Of a stretch of 64,000 nucleotides of DNA, positions 27,121 to 35,121 are shown piece after piece; the first letter of the stretch is position 1; every line of letters begins with the position of its first letter. The translations under genes were made by a program, and so were the position numbers. The notes under the pieces are model-generated. The model worked only from the letters and a program-made list of their open reading frames with translations, made no database searches and was not told the origin of the DNA. Source of the stretch: Candidatus Bathyarchaeota archaeon. GTDB lineage: Archaea; Thermoproteota; Bathyarchaeia; Bathyarchaeales; Bathycorpusculaceae. The stretch is from assembly GCA_025058315.1 (NCBI GenBank), contig JANXET010000004.1, positions 36,924 to 100,923 of the forward strand, read 5' to 3'.

Positions 27121-27645
27121 ATGGATGTCTTCGAGGCTATTAAGGGTAGACGCAGCATAAGAGCTTACAAGGATAAAGATGTGCCGGCTGAAGTTGTTGA
27201 GAAATTGATTGAAGCCGCAAGATGGGCGCCCTCAGCGGGCAATATTCAGCCTTGGGAGTTCATAGTGGTTAGAAATCCTGAAACAAGGAGGAGACTAGCT
27301 GAGGCAGCTCTAGGCCAGTATTTTATCGAGGAAGCCCCTGTAGTAATTGTGGTATGCGCTAATGAGGTTCGTTCGGCACAGGGCTACGGCATGCGAGGTA
27401 AAAGCCTGTACTGCCTGCAGGATACAGCTGCAGCCACACAGAACCTTATGTTAGCTGCATACGCGATGGGGCTGGGTACATGCTGGGTTGGAGCCTTCAG
27501 GGAGGAGGAGGCTAAAAGGGTTCTCAAAGTGCCTGACGGGGTTAGACCAGTAGCCATAATACCAATCGGGTACCCGGCTGAGACACCTACGCCGCCTATA
27601 AGGAGATCCACTAAACAGATAATTCATTATGAAGGATTCTATTAA
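27121..27645 (+). CDS. Nitroreductase-family flavoprotein
   Basis: A 174-aa FMN-dependent oxidoreductase. KGRRSIRAYKDKDVP at the start and APSAGNIQPWEFIVV give the FMN phosphate-binding site; AATQNLMLAAYAMGLGTCWVGAF (around 103-125) and PIGYPAE complete the fold. The substrate is unknown: the family reduces nitro-compounds, quinones or flavins. GGAGAGGG precedes the ATG. Followed by DNA ligase in the same direction, with its own promoter between. Confidence 0.93.
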   Translation: MDVFEAIKGRRSIRAYKDKDVPAEVVEKLIEAARWAPSAGNIQPWEFIVVRNPETRRRLAEAALGQYFIEEAPVVIVVCANEVRSAQGYGMRGKSLYCLQDTAAATQNLMLAAYAMGLGTCWVGAFREEEAKRVLKVPDGVRPVAIIPIGYPAETPTPPIRRSTKQIIHYEGFY

Positions 27646-27713
27646 CACGCCTCTATTAATTCGTTAAAATTAATATATCGCGGGAGCCTCCTAATCACGT
27701 GAGGGGCTAATTT

Positions 27714-29477
27714 TTGCATTACGCAGAAATCGCAGACATCTACGAGAAGATTGAGGCTACAACTAAGAGGCTTGAAATGACTGATCTCCTAGTTCAACTT
27801 GTCAAGAAAACCCCGAGGGACCTCATCGACAGGGTTGTTTACTTGACGCAGGGGAAGCTCTACCCGGACTTTGTGAATCTCGAAATAGGAGTCGCTGAGA
27901 GACTTGCAATCAGGGCTCTCGCCAGAGCTTCAGGGTGGCCTGAAGAAAAGATTGAGGAGAACATAAAACAGAGCGGCGACATTGGAGAAACAGCTCAAAA
28001 ATTCATTGAGATGAAGAGGCAGATCACCTTCTTTCAACAGCCACTAACAGTCAATCGAGTTTACGATACTCTTGATAAAATGGCTAGGGCTACAGGCTCT
28101 GGCGCTGTGGACATGAAAACCGCGCTTCTCGCCGGGCTCCTATCAGATGCCAAGCCGAAAGAGGCAAAGTACATCATGCGGACGGTGACTGGAAGTCTCC
28201 GCTTAGGTGTGGCTGACATGACTGTTCTAGACGCTCTGGCCATAGCCTACGGCGGCAGTAAAGAAGCGCGAGAACTCATAGAAAGAGCCTATAATATATC
28301 CTCAGACCTGGGGAGGGTTGCCAGGGTTCTAGCTTACGAAGGGATTGAAGGAATTAAAAGGTTCCATGTTATCGTCGGCAACCCCATTAGGCCTATGCTT
28401 GCTGAGAGGCTTTCATCACCTGAGGAGATTCTTGAAAAACTTGGGGGAAAATGCATAGCTGAGTACAAGTATGACGGCGAAAGAGTACAGGCTCATAAGA
28501 AGGGTGATGAAGTCACGCTTTTCTCAAGAAGGCTGGAAAATATAACTGATCAATATCCAGATGCTGTGAAACTGTTAAGGACACATGTAAAAGCTGAGGA
28601 GGCAATTTTGGAGGGGGAATGTGTAGCCATAGATCCTGAGACTGGAGAAATGCAACCCTTTCAAGAACTTATGCATAGAAGGCGAAAGTACGGTGTTGAA
28701 AAGGCTATGGAGGATTATCCAGTCTCGCTTTTCATGTTCGACGCGCTCTATGTTGATGGAAAGGATCTAACCCTTGAACCCTACCCTGTGAGGCGCAGGT
28801 TCCTCGAGGAAGTGATAGAGGAAAGTGAGAGGATCAAAATAGCCAAGTCAATAATTACTGGCGACGTGAAGGAACTGGAAACTTTCTTCCTAGAGGCCAT
28901 AGAGGATGGATGTGAAGGGCTTGTATGCAAATCTATCCATGGAGACTCCGTTTACCAGGCTGGAGCACGGGGCTGGCTCTGGATAAAGTATAAGCGCGAC
29001 TACAAAAGTGAGATGACGGACACCGTTGACCTTGCCGTCGTGGGAGCTTTCTATGGCAGGGGAAAAAGGGCAGGCACTTACGGATCTCTCCTTCTGGCAG
29101 CATATAATCCTGAAAACGACACGTTTGAAACTGTGACGAAATGCGGCACCGGCTTCACGGATGAGGACTTGATGAAGCTTCCTGAGTTGATGAAGAAGCA
29201 TGTTGTAGAGCATAAGCATGCAAGGGTGAATTCTCTCATCGAAGCTGACGTTTGGTTTGAGCCCGCGGTCGTGATAGAGGTTTTAGGGGCGGAGATAACT
29301 CTCAGCCCAATTCACACCTGCGCCATGGATCTTGTTCGAAAAGGTTGCGGCCTAGCCATCAGGTTTCCAAGGTTCACAGGCAATTATAGGCTTGACAAGG
29401 CAGCGGAAGACGCCACCACCGTGAATGAGATAGCTGAGATGTACCAGAGGCAGCTTAAGAAAATAGCTGAGGTCTAG
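27714..29477 (+). CDS. lig: ATP-dependent DNA ligase
   Basis: Seals nicks in replication and repair; 587 aa. An N-terminal DNA-binding domain (1-225) is followed by the nucleotidyltransferase domain with the adenylated lysine K252 in KYDGERVQAH, motif III FSRRLENIT, motif IV EGLVCKS, motif V WIKYKRDY, and a C-terminal OB domain. The start is TTG with GAGGGGC 7 bases upstream, and AATATATCG around 27670-27680 is a probable TATA box. The stop overlaps that of the convergent DUF5752 gene by 4 bases. Confidence 0.96.
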   Translation: MHYAEIADIYEKIEATTKRLEMTDLLVQLVKKTPRDLIDRVVYLTQGKLYPDFVNLEIGVAERLAIRALARASGWPEEKIEENIKQSGDIGETAQKFIEMKRQITFFQQPLTVNRVYDTLDKMARATGSGAVDMKTALLAGLLSDAKPKEAKYIMRTVTGSLRLGVADMTVLDALAIAYGGSKEARELIERAYNISSDLGRVARVLAYEGIEGIKRFHVIVGNPIRPMLAERLSSPEEILEKLGGKCIAEYKYDGERVQAHKKGDEVTLFSRRLENITDQYPDAVKLLRTHVKAEEAILEGECVAIDPETGEMQPFQELMHRRRKYGVEKAMEDYPVSLFMFDALYVDGKDLTLEPYPVRRRFLEEVIEESERIKIAKSIITGDVKELETFFLEAIEDGCEGLVCKSIHGDSVYQAGARGWLWIKYKRDYKSEMTDTVDLAVVGAFYGRGKRAGTYGSLLLAAYNPENDTFETVTKCGTGFTDEDLMKLPELMKKHVVEHKHARVNSLIEADVWFEPAVVIEVLGAEITLSPIHTCAMDLVRKGCGLAIRFPRFTGNYRLDKAAEDATTVNEIAEMYQRQLKKIAEV

Positions 29478-29788
29478 CTGCCTCTTAAGCGGGACTCAAC
29501 AAGTCTGTGAAGGTGCTCGCGCAGCACTTCCCCAGTAAGGTTCAGCGGATAAAACTTTCTTAACTCCTCAACAAGCTCCTGATCCTCTAACACGTCCATA
29601 AACCACCTTTCGAAGTCGCCGCGGTAAAAGTGGAACTCAAGGGATTTAGCGGTGATCTCGCGTATTACATTCCTGAACTCCTCCAGGGAGGAGGCGCTTT
29701 TACCGGTGTAATTCCCGATGGATGTGAAAAAGTAAAAGGCTTTATCTCTTGGAACCTTTGCGGCTTTAGGTTTTATTTCTTCCGGCAA
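29474..29788 (-). CDS. DUF5752-like small protein
   Basis: A 104-aa protein with FYFFTSIGNYTGKSASSLEEF, KSLEFHFYRGDFERWF and a C-terminal LREHLHRLVESRL. These segments match my memory of the DUF5752 family, found in archaea and some bacteria; no function is known. The His and Asp in FHFYRGDF could form a site, but this is speculation. It follows an Lrp regulator gene by 2 bases, so the two are probably one transcript. Confidence 0.75.
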   Translation of the reverse strand: MPEEIKPKAAKVPRDKAFYFFTSIGNYTGKSASSLEEFRNVIREITAKSLEFHFYRGDFERWFMDVLEDQELVEELRKFYPLNLTGEVLREHLHRLVESRLRGS

Positions 29789-29790
29789 GT

Positions 29791-30303
29791 CTACCCATCT
29801 CCACTATTGTCAGGTTCCTTGAAGTTGTTTAACAATGTAGAATAGGCTTGTTTGCATTTTCTTATAATTATGGAGGTGCGTATTCGAAGTACACCTTTGA
29901 GGGGCGCTATGGACTTTGCGATGAAATCGTGGAGTTTTTCCTGGTTTTCAGCCATGACTTTAGCTATTATTTGAAGCTCTTCGGAAAGACATGTGTAGAC
30001 TTCAAGAACCTGGGGGGCTTTACAGAGCTTCTCAACGATGCTTTCGCTTTCTTTAGGATCCGTGTAGACCGTCATTAAAGCCATAACACTTTTTACACCA
30101 GCTTTTTCTTCATCAATTATGGCGGTGTACCTCTTTATAACGCCATGACTCTCCAGTTTTCTTATTCTATCATAGACTGTGGAGTGGGCAACCCCTAGAC
30201 GTTTCCCAATCGTCACATATGTCTGTCTAGAATCCTCAATCAGGGCCTCAAGAATCTTGACGTCAACAGGATCCAAAACCACAGAGTTATTCTTTATTTT
30301 CAA
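29791..30303 (-). CDS. Lrp/AsnC-family transcription regulator
   Basis: A 170-aa regulator. The N-terminal winged helix (10-60) has LDPVDVKILEALIEDSRQTY and VAHSTVYDRIRKLESHGVI as the DNA-binding part. The C-terminal RAM domain (about 75-155) binds a small effector, usually an amino acid. The TATA element of this gene probably lies at 30333-30346 on the minus strand (CGATAAATAATAAAC). It is cotranscribed with the DUF5752 gene. Confidence 0.92.
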   Translation of the reverse strand: MKIKNNSVVLDPVDVKILEALIEDSRQTYVTIGKRLGVAHSTVYDRIRKLESHGVIKRYTAIIDEEKAGVKSVMALMTVYTDPKESESIVEKLCKAPQVLEVYTCLSEELQIIAKVMAENQEKLHDFIAKSIAPLKGVLRIRTSIIIRKCKQAYSTLLNNFKEPDNSGDG

Positions 30304-30681
30304 AGTGAGCCATCCGAAGCCTGTAGCTTGGGTTTATTATTTATCGTTTGTTGCCGAAAAAATGTTAGAAAAGTAGGGTGAAAGCCGGATAAATGACAAA
30401 AAATCATAAAAACGGATTGCCCCCAGTACGCGTTTAACGGAATCATCGGATTTTACGCGTAAACTTAACGCTGAGATGCAGCTCATTTTTTCCTTCATTT
30501 TTTCAATTTTAAAATTTTTGTTATACATTTTTTCGGATAAAAACGCAATTAAGTTTAAATTTGTGTGCTCAGATGATACCCATCGGGGGGCTTAGCAGTA
30601 GGATCTACAGTTTCCAGCGTTCACAGTACGAAAAACCTCAGGGCATGGAATATACTGAAGAAGTTTAAAGAGCTATGTGAA
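30304..30681. other. A/T-rich divergent region between Lrp and a hypothetical gene
   Basis: Contains the Lrp promoter near 30340, a repeated TACGCGT word (30428 and 30457 areas) and a TATA candidate GTTTAAATT at 30552-30560. A poly-G run (GGGGGG, 30594-30599) follows. The frame of the gene at 30682 stays open back to a TAG near 30601 without any ATG, GTG or TTG. No other gene seen. Confidence 0.4.
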
Positions 30682-31110
30682 ATGCTGGGCTGGAAGACTT
30701 CTGATTCTGAAGATTGGATCAAGATAGATAACGAGTATCACAGTTTTGTCTTAACCAGGAACGTTCATCCCTCATCCTTCAAAAACATAGTTAACAGCAT
30801 GAAATGCGTGGTTAGGGATGGCCCATACTACAGGGTTGTGGAAGCTAAATATACGGCTTGGGTATTCTCTGAAGCTCCATCTCGCAGCCTAATCGACCTC
30901 GTTCTTGAAGACATCGAGCTTTCAAAGAGAGTTGCAATATACGACCTGAGCCCACTGATGGAGGGGAGAAGAGTCTGCATGAAGTTTAACAAAACAGAAA
31001 GCTGTGTTTTCCGGGAATTTGAGAATTACTTGAGAAGGGAACTTGATGTTAAACTTAAAACAGGCATCAGAAAATCAGGCGGATGTAAAGTGGTGGAAAG
31101 TGCAGTTTAG
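30682..31110 (+). CDS. Hypothetical protein, 142 aa
   Basis: Not recognised. Mixed alpha/beta composition with WIKIDNEYHSFVLTRNVH, VVRDGPYYRVVEAKYTAWVF, VAIYDLSPLMEGRRVCMKFN and a C-terminal helix-rich part. The coding-like sequence appears to continue upstream of the ATG (STVSSVHSTKNLRAWNILKK), with no standard start codon in that extension, so either the ATG at 30682 is right or translation begins at an unusual codon such as the CTG about 30 bases upstream. The ribosome site before the ATG is weak (AAGAG). Confidence 0.6.
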   Translation: MLGWKTSDSEDWIKIDNEYHSFVLTRNVHPSSFKNIVNSMKCVVRDGPYYRVVEAKYTAWVFSEAPSRSLIDLVLEDIELSKRVAIYDLSPLMEGRRVCMKFNKTESCVFREFENYLRRELDVKLKTGIRKSGGCKVVESAV

Positions 31111-31161
31111 CATATCGTGCAGGCAAAGAATTGATAAATGTAAAGCGCCAACAATATTACT

Positions 31162-31749
31162 GTGCCTGAAATGTCCGAGGAAGCTGAGGAAATTAAGAGG
31201 CTTCTAGCCTTCAAGAAGAGAATGGAGAAAAGAATCGAGAAACTTCAATCAGAGCTTAAGGAAACCCAGTTGATGCTTGAAACTTTAAATTCAATCCTGC
31301 TTTCGAAGGGATTTAAGCGCGCAGAAATCGTAAAGCAGCCAGCAGCCAAAGAGGCTCCGACTGAAGAAGCTAAGCCCCCCACGGCGCCGCCTGAAGGATT
31401 TAAGGAAATCATTCCTTTAAGGTTACCTGACGGAGAGGAAATAGCGAAAATCTACGTTGGAGAAAAACATATGCGGGTGGTTTTAGACCAGAAGATAGCC
31501 CTAAACGTCAACACGCCGCCATTCAATCAGTTCCTTATAGAAAGGGTGTTTGCAAAAATGCAGGAAAAAGATAATGACCTGCTGAAGGCTGGGAAGCTTA
31601 AACCTGATGAAGTTTTCAGCTATAGCATAATTGTGGACGGCGACGTCTTGAAGGAAATATCCATCAGAAACTTTGATGCGGAGCGCCTGAGAGACCTCAA
31701 ATCAAGCATCAAATGGACTCTTGAAAAGATGTGCGAAAAACATGGGTAA
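31162..31749 (+). CDS. Hypothetical protein with N-terminal coiled coil, 195 aa
   Basis: Residues 4-50 are a heptad-rich coiled coil (EEIKRLLAFKKRMEKRIEKL onward), residues 55-75 a Pro/Ala/Glu linker (AKEAPTEEAKPPTAPPEG), and 78-195 a compact alpha/beta domain with IPLRLPDGEEIAKIYVGE, VFSYSIIVDGDVLKEISIRN and a closing helix. The start is a GTG at 31162 or the ATG three codons later. The coil suggests oligomerisation. I do not recognise the C-terminal domain. Confidence 0.7.
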   Translation: MPEMSEEAEEIKRLLAFKKRMEKRIEKLQSELKETQLMLETLNSILLSKGFKRAEIVKQPAAKEAPTEEAKPPTAPPEGFKEIIPLRLPDGEEIAKIYVGEKHMRVVLDQKIALNVNTPPFNQFLIERVFAKMQEKDNDLLKAGKLKPDEVFSYSIIVDGDVLKEISIRNFDAERLRDLKSSIKWTLEKMCEKHG

Positions 31750-31760
31750 GTCCAGATTCA

Positions 31761-32096
31761 TCATGTTAAATGCTTCTCTAGGACTGCTTTAATTTGATGC
31801 TTAGGCATATACCCCACTAATCTATCGACTTCCTCACCGTTCCTCATTATCACCAACGTGGGGATACTGTATATTTTGAAGCGTTGAGCTGTTCTCGGGT
31901 TTTCATCTACATTAACCTTTCCGAACAGGATTTTACCGGCATACTCGTTTGCCAGTTCCTCAATTATCGGAGCCAGCATTCTACAGGGCATGCACCATCC
32001 CGCCCAGAAATCCACAACGACAAGCGGATTCTTTTTGGTTACTTCGTCAAAACTTAAGTCGGTGATTTGCAGAACATTCCCAACCATTTTCATCAT
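31761..32096 (-). CDS. trxA: Thioredoxin
   Basis: A 111-aa thiol-disulfide reductase. Active site W34-C35-M-P-C38 within VVDFWAGWCMPCRML; cis-proline segment YSIPTLVIMRNGEEVDRLVGY. The middle residues MP differ from the common GP. It is probably cytoplasmic, having no signal peptide. It could supply electrons to the class II ribonucleotide reductase (inference). Convergent with the coiled-coil protein gene. Confidence 0.95.
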   Translation of the reverse strand: MMKMVGNVLQITDLSFDEVTKKNPLVVVDFWAGWCMPCRMLAPIIEELANEYAGKILFGKVNVDENPRTAQRFKIYSIPTLVIMRNGEEVDRLVGYMPKHQIKAVLEKHLT

Positions 32097-32142
32097 GCTC
32101 CAAATTTAACGTTTTCCCAAAGTAATGGATACGCGCCGGCCT

Positions 32143-32637
32143 TTATTCTTTTTCTTCAAGAACCCGGTTGCCACCTTTAAGGGATGCTTCCTTTAGAATA
32201 TTCTGGATTTCCTTGATTTTTACATACGCCTCACTGGGGTTTGAAATCTCCGCTACAGCCACTTCGAAGGGACAGGTTCCGCCCTCCGGGCAGGTGATCG
32301 TCTCAACAAGTTCAGCTGCTTCAAATTTAACTCCGCCATTTTCAAGCGCCATTTTCGCTTTCAAGCTTAGTGTTTGCGCATACACGGCTTTAACGCCCAC
32401 ATAGATGAACAGCAGCGCTAGGGCCTTACCGACAATTCTATCTGCAACTGAGGTGCCTGCAAGTTTTGCTCCAAAGGCGTCTATGGCGCTTAAAAATGCA
32501 GATAAACCCTTCGCCCTGCTTTTGAAGAGCACCCTCCCGCTTTTTACGATGCATAATGATAGATTTTCACAGTAAAGAAATTTTTTAGCCACCTCTACAT
32601 CTTCCATGCAGTGTTCAACCTGCTCCACATATAACAC
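32143..32637 (-). CDS. DUF1893-domain protein
   Basis: A 164-aa protein. The first 120 residues match the DUF1893/TM1506 type: LCIVKSGRVLFKSRAKGLSAFLSAI, GTSVADRIVGKALALLFIYV and VKFEAAELVETITC. A C-terminal extension has CPEGGTCPFE (two Cys, a possible metal or redox pair) and a helix. The fold is related to cytidine-deaminase-like proteins, but the deaminase catalytic set is not evident and no function is known. Confidence 0.78.
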   Translation of the reverse strand: MLYVEQVEHCMEDVEVAKKFLYCENLSLCIVKSGRVLFKSRAKGLSAFLSAIDAFGAKLAGTSVADRIVGKALALLFIYVGVKAVYAQTLSLKAKMALENGGVKFEAAELVETITCPEGGTCPFEVAVAEISNPSEAYVKIKEIQNILKEASLKGGNRVLEEKE

Positions 32638-32750
32638 CTAATACAGCCAGGCAGTAACCGCTTAAATAGTTTAGCTGAATCCATCCTAAAGAAGGTGTAT
32701 AGGACAAAGACTTTATGGAGAAATGTGTAATAGCTTAATTTTGTGGGAAC

Positions 32751-33158
32751 ATGGATAAAATTGTAAGGGTAAGTGTTACTTTTCCGCCTGACTTGCTTAG
32801 GGAGTTTGACGAAGTTATAAGGAAGGCAGGATATGAGAATCGTTCTAAGGCAGTTCAGGACGCTGTTAGACTATTTATATCTGAGCGCAAGTGGCTGCAT
32901 GAGGGGGAGGGTAAGCAGGCAGGGGTCTTAATGTTGCTTTATGATCATGAAGTTAGAGGGTTAGAGGAATCCCTTACAGACATACAGCACCATCACTTTA
33001 ATGTGATATCCTCAACAATGCATATACATTTAACTGGCAGGGATTGCCTTGAGGCTATTGCCGTTAAGGGAGACAGCGAGGAAATCCGTAAACTCAGCGA
33101 CGAGTTAGCCTCGAAAAGGGGTGTGAAGCTGCTTAAGGCCATGATTGTTCCCCTTTAG
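32751..33158 (+). CDS. nikR: Nickel-responsive regulator NikR
   Basis: A 135-aa repressor. The ribbon-helix-helix domain (1-48) has RVSVTFPPDLLREFDEVI and RSKAVQDAVRLFI; the ACT-like C-terminal domain keeps the nickel ligands at the canonical spacing, H80, H91, H93 and C99 (E. coli 76, 87, 89, 95). Nickel binding should therefore work. No nickel transporter is adjacent, so its targets lie elsewhere. No obvious GTATGA-type operator is visible in its own upstream region. Confidence 0.95.
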   Translation: MDKIVRVSVTFPPDLLREFDEVIRKAGYENRSKAVQDAVRLFISERKWLHEGEGKQAGVLMLLYDHEVRGLEESLTDIQHHHFNVISSTMHIHLTGRDCLEAIAVKGDSEEIRKLSDELASKRGVKLLKAMIVPL

Positions 33159-33160
33159 AA

Positions 33161-34084
33161 TTACGTTCCTACAGGATTTTTGATCTCAAACATTCTTTCC
33201 AGGGCTTTGCGCGCCTTACTTGCTATAGGGTCAGGAACCTTAACCGCATGCTTTTCCTCTTTGAGGGATATGTAAATTCGCTCAAGCGTGTTTAACTTCA
33301 TGTTCGGACAAACAGCACCCTCATAGGCGATGTAGAAATGCTTGTCAGGGTTATCTTTTTTAAGCCTATGTAGAAGCCCCTCTTCAGTGGCTACAATGAA
33401 GCTTTTTGCAGGGCTTGAACTAGCATACTTACACATTTGAGAAGTGCTTCCAACGAAATCCGCTATTCTACGCATTTCCGCCGTGCATTCAGGATGAACC
33501 ATAAGTAGTGCATCAGGATGCTGTGCCCTGAGGACATGTACGTCCTCAGGATGAAAAAGCAAGTGTGTGGGGCAGAAACCCCGCTCAGGTATCGGGATTA
33601 TGGTTTTACCCGTCTTCTCCTGAACATATTCTGCCAAGTTACGATCAGGGCCGAAGAGCACGGTTTCAGCTTCAATGGATTCTATAACCTCCACAGCGTT
33701 GGCTGATGTACAGCATATGTCACAGTAGGCCTTAGCTGCGGCTAAAGTGTTCACATACAGCACCAGCGGAACAAGCGGGTAAAGAGTTCTCCACCTCTTT
33801 ATCTCCTCCACAGTCAGCATCTGCGCCATGGGGCAACGGGCTCCGAGGGACGGAAGCAGAACCTTCTTGTCAGGGTTCAGTATGGCTGCGGACTCCGCCA
33901 TAAAGTCCACAGCTGCGAACACTATTATTTCGGCATCTTTCTCCTCCATGGCCTTTCGACTTAACTCTATGCTGTCTCCAACATAGTCCGCAATATCCTG
34001 AACCTCAGGCCTCTGATAATTATGGGCAAGAATTATTGCCTTTTTCTCTTTCTTAATCCGCAATATCTCATTCACGATGTCCAT
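33161..34084 (-). CDS. nadA: Quinolinate synthase
   Basis: Condenses iminoaspartate with dihydroxyacetone phosphate in NAD synthesis; 307 aa. The three iron-sulfur ligands are C84 (GARCPMA), C171 (GFCPTH) and C259 (GAVCPNM), with the spacing of the family. AHNYQRPEVQDIADYVGDS at the N-terminus is typical. NadB and NadC are not next to it. Together with the phosphoribosyltransferase at 1-1174 the window shows both de novo and salvage routes to NAD. Convergent with nikR, 2 bases between stops. Confidence 0.96.
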   Translation of the reverse strand: MDIVNEILRIKKEKKAIILAHNYQRPEVQDIADYVGDSIELSRKAMEEKDAEIIVFAAVDFMAESAAILNPDKKVLLPSLGARCPMAQMLTVEEIKRWRTLYPLVPLVLYVNTLAAAKAYCDICCTSANAVEVIESIEAETVLFGPDRNLAEYVQEKTGKTIIPIPERGFCPTHLLFHPEDVHVLRAQHPDALLMVHPECTAEMRRIADFVGSTSQMCKYASSSPAKSFIVATEEGLLHRLKKDNPDKHFYIAYEGAVCPNMKLNTLERIYISLKEEKHAVKVPDPIASKARKALERMFEIKNPVGT

Positions 34085-34281
34085 TCAACAAGCCTTCAGC
34101 ACACGCCATTAAACCCTTTAAGATGAGCACAGCGACTTATATGTATTTACTGAGAAATAAAGATTGCATTGGCGACGTTTTTAAATGCTTAAGCGGAATC
34201 AAAAGCTACCTTCAATTTGTAGTCGACTTTGCCATGTTCTCAAAATATTTGAAATTTGAGCAAAAATCGATGACTTATAGA

Positions 34282-34388
34282 TGGTGCAGGGGGTGGGATT
34301 TGAACCCACGAACCCCTACGGGACGGGATCTTGAGTCCCGCGCATTTAGCCCCTTATTGAAGGTTTGACCATGCTCTGCCACCCCTGC
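34282..34388 (-). tRNA. tRNA-Leu(CAA) with an apparent ~19-nt intron in the D loop; CCA encoded
   Basis: Read on the minus strand: acceptor GCAGGGG/CCCCTGC, T arm GTGGG/CCCAC, a 14-base variable arm (CCC GTA GGG), anticodon arm CGGGA-CTCAAGA-TCCCG (anticodon CAA), discriminator A then CCA. The D arm closes only if GCAG (positions 10-13) pairs with ATGC (22-25, with the common 13-22 mismatch), and between GGTCAA and ATGC there are about 19 extra bases (starting ACCTTC, ending GCTAA). Removing them gives a normal 88-base class II tRNA. The insert contains a small CCTT/AAGG hairpin. The exact splice points are ambiguous by one base. Confidence 0.85.
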
Positions 34389-34513
34389 ACCGGTCGGCAA
34401 AGCTCATTTTCTTAACTTCTTCTTGTTTCTATTATCTTTTTCCAGTCTTTGCAGATGTGGTTCTTTCATTGAGCATTTCTTGGCCACCTGCTTCATCCTA
34501 CAGTATAGGCAAC

Positions 34514-34578
34514 ATTTACCGGGTGCTTTCCTTTAGGCGGATAAGTGTGGAATGAGAAGCCAAGCCTACCCGGTAAAT
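34514..34578. ncRNA. Candidate structured RNA or regulatory hairpin
   Basis: Perfect 10-base arms ATTTACCGGG (34514-34523) and CCCGGTAAAT (34569-34578). Directly inside, TAGGC (34534-34538) pairs with GCCTA (34564-34568), so the 3' strand is continuous and the 5' strand carries a 10-base bulge. The remaining loop is about 25 bases. The strand is not determinable because the arms are symmetric. It lies in a 0.7-kb non-coding stretch. It has no C/D-box, SRP or RNase P hallmarks. Confidence 0.4.
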
Positions 34579-34762
34579 AGCATCTCTCTCGCTTTAACAG
34601 GCCACACAAGAACACTGCCCTGTTGACGGATTCAAGAATTGCACGCTAAAAACTATACCCTCTGAAGAGTTTGCTCGCCCCTGGTCAGCCTTTTTTGAAT
34701 TTACAGGGCTTTAATGCCTGAAACTTCTCTTACATGGCTGTGTAGCTCTGCTGGCCTCTCGT

Positions 34763-34800
34763 TTGTATACGCTCTCTTCATCATTAGCAACGGTATACAA
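34763..34800. repeat. Inverted repeat, 8-base arms
   Basis: TTGTATAC (34763-34770) and GTATACAA (34793-34800) pair perfectly around a 22-base loop. The GTATAC core is itself a palindrome, so the element could be two copies of a protein-binding site rather than an RNA hairpin. Confidence 0.45.
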
Positions 34801-35016
34801 GTTTTGCCCCAGCTTGGCTGCTGCGCTCGTTAGAGTGTCTTCAAAATTTTCTTATTAGCTTTTGTCGATTAAAATTTGTAGGAGAATTCTTTTCTGCAGT
34901 TTTTGAATTTGATGTTAAATTAAGCTTGGATATTAAAAGACCTTAGAAAAAAGTTTATTAGTGAGTTGTGTAGTCTCTGGGTTTAGCTCTGTGTGTTGGA
35001 GACCCTTTTTAACAGG

Positions 35017-35121
35017 ATGATCCAGAAGAGCTGGAGGAAAATTAAGGGTTTGAGAATGGTGAAGTTGAAAGTGAAGCTATGCGGTTTAATCGGGATTTAT
35101 AGCGGATACAGGTGGGTTTGA
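35017..35121 (+). CDS. Possible 34-aa upstream ORF overlapping the rpoB start
   Basis: ATG at 35017 opens a frame MIQKSWRKIKGLRMVKLKVK, then LCGLIGIYSGYRWV and TGA at 35119-35121. Its stop overlaps the in-frame rpoB TTG at 35118 as TTGA, a layout typical of translational coupling. The product would be a very basic peptide. It lies in the presumed leader of the polymerase operon, at the place where rpoH sits in many archaea, but bears no similarity to RpoH. Chance is possible. Confidence 0.3.
   Translation: MIQKSWRKIKGLRMVKLKVKLCGLIGIYSGYRWV

Larger units (their letters stand above)
34389..35016. other. Gene-poor region upstream of rpoB with two strong inverted repeats
   Basis: No protein-coding frame of note. 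It carries the tRNA-Leu promoter side, the inverted repeats at 34514-34578 and 34763-34800, and a TATA candidate for the polymerase operon (AAGTTTATTAG, about 34951-34961), which would place the rpoB transcript start near 34980 and give a leader of roughly 130 bases. Confidence 0.45.

Noticed and set aside
34389..35016. SRP RNA or RNase P RNA in the gene-free stretch
   Set aside because: None of the conserved loops of either RNA is present; only unassigned hairpins.
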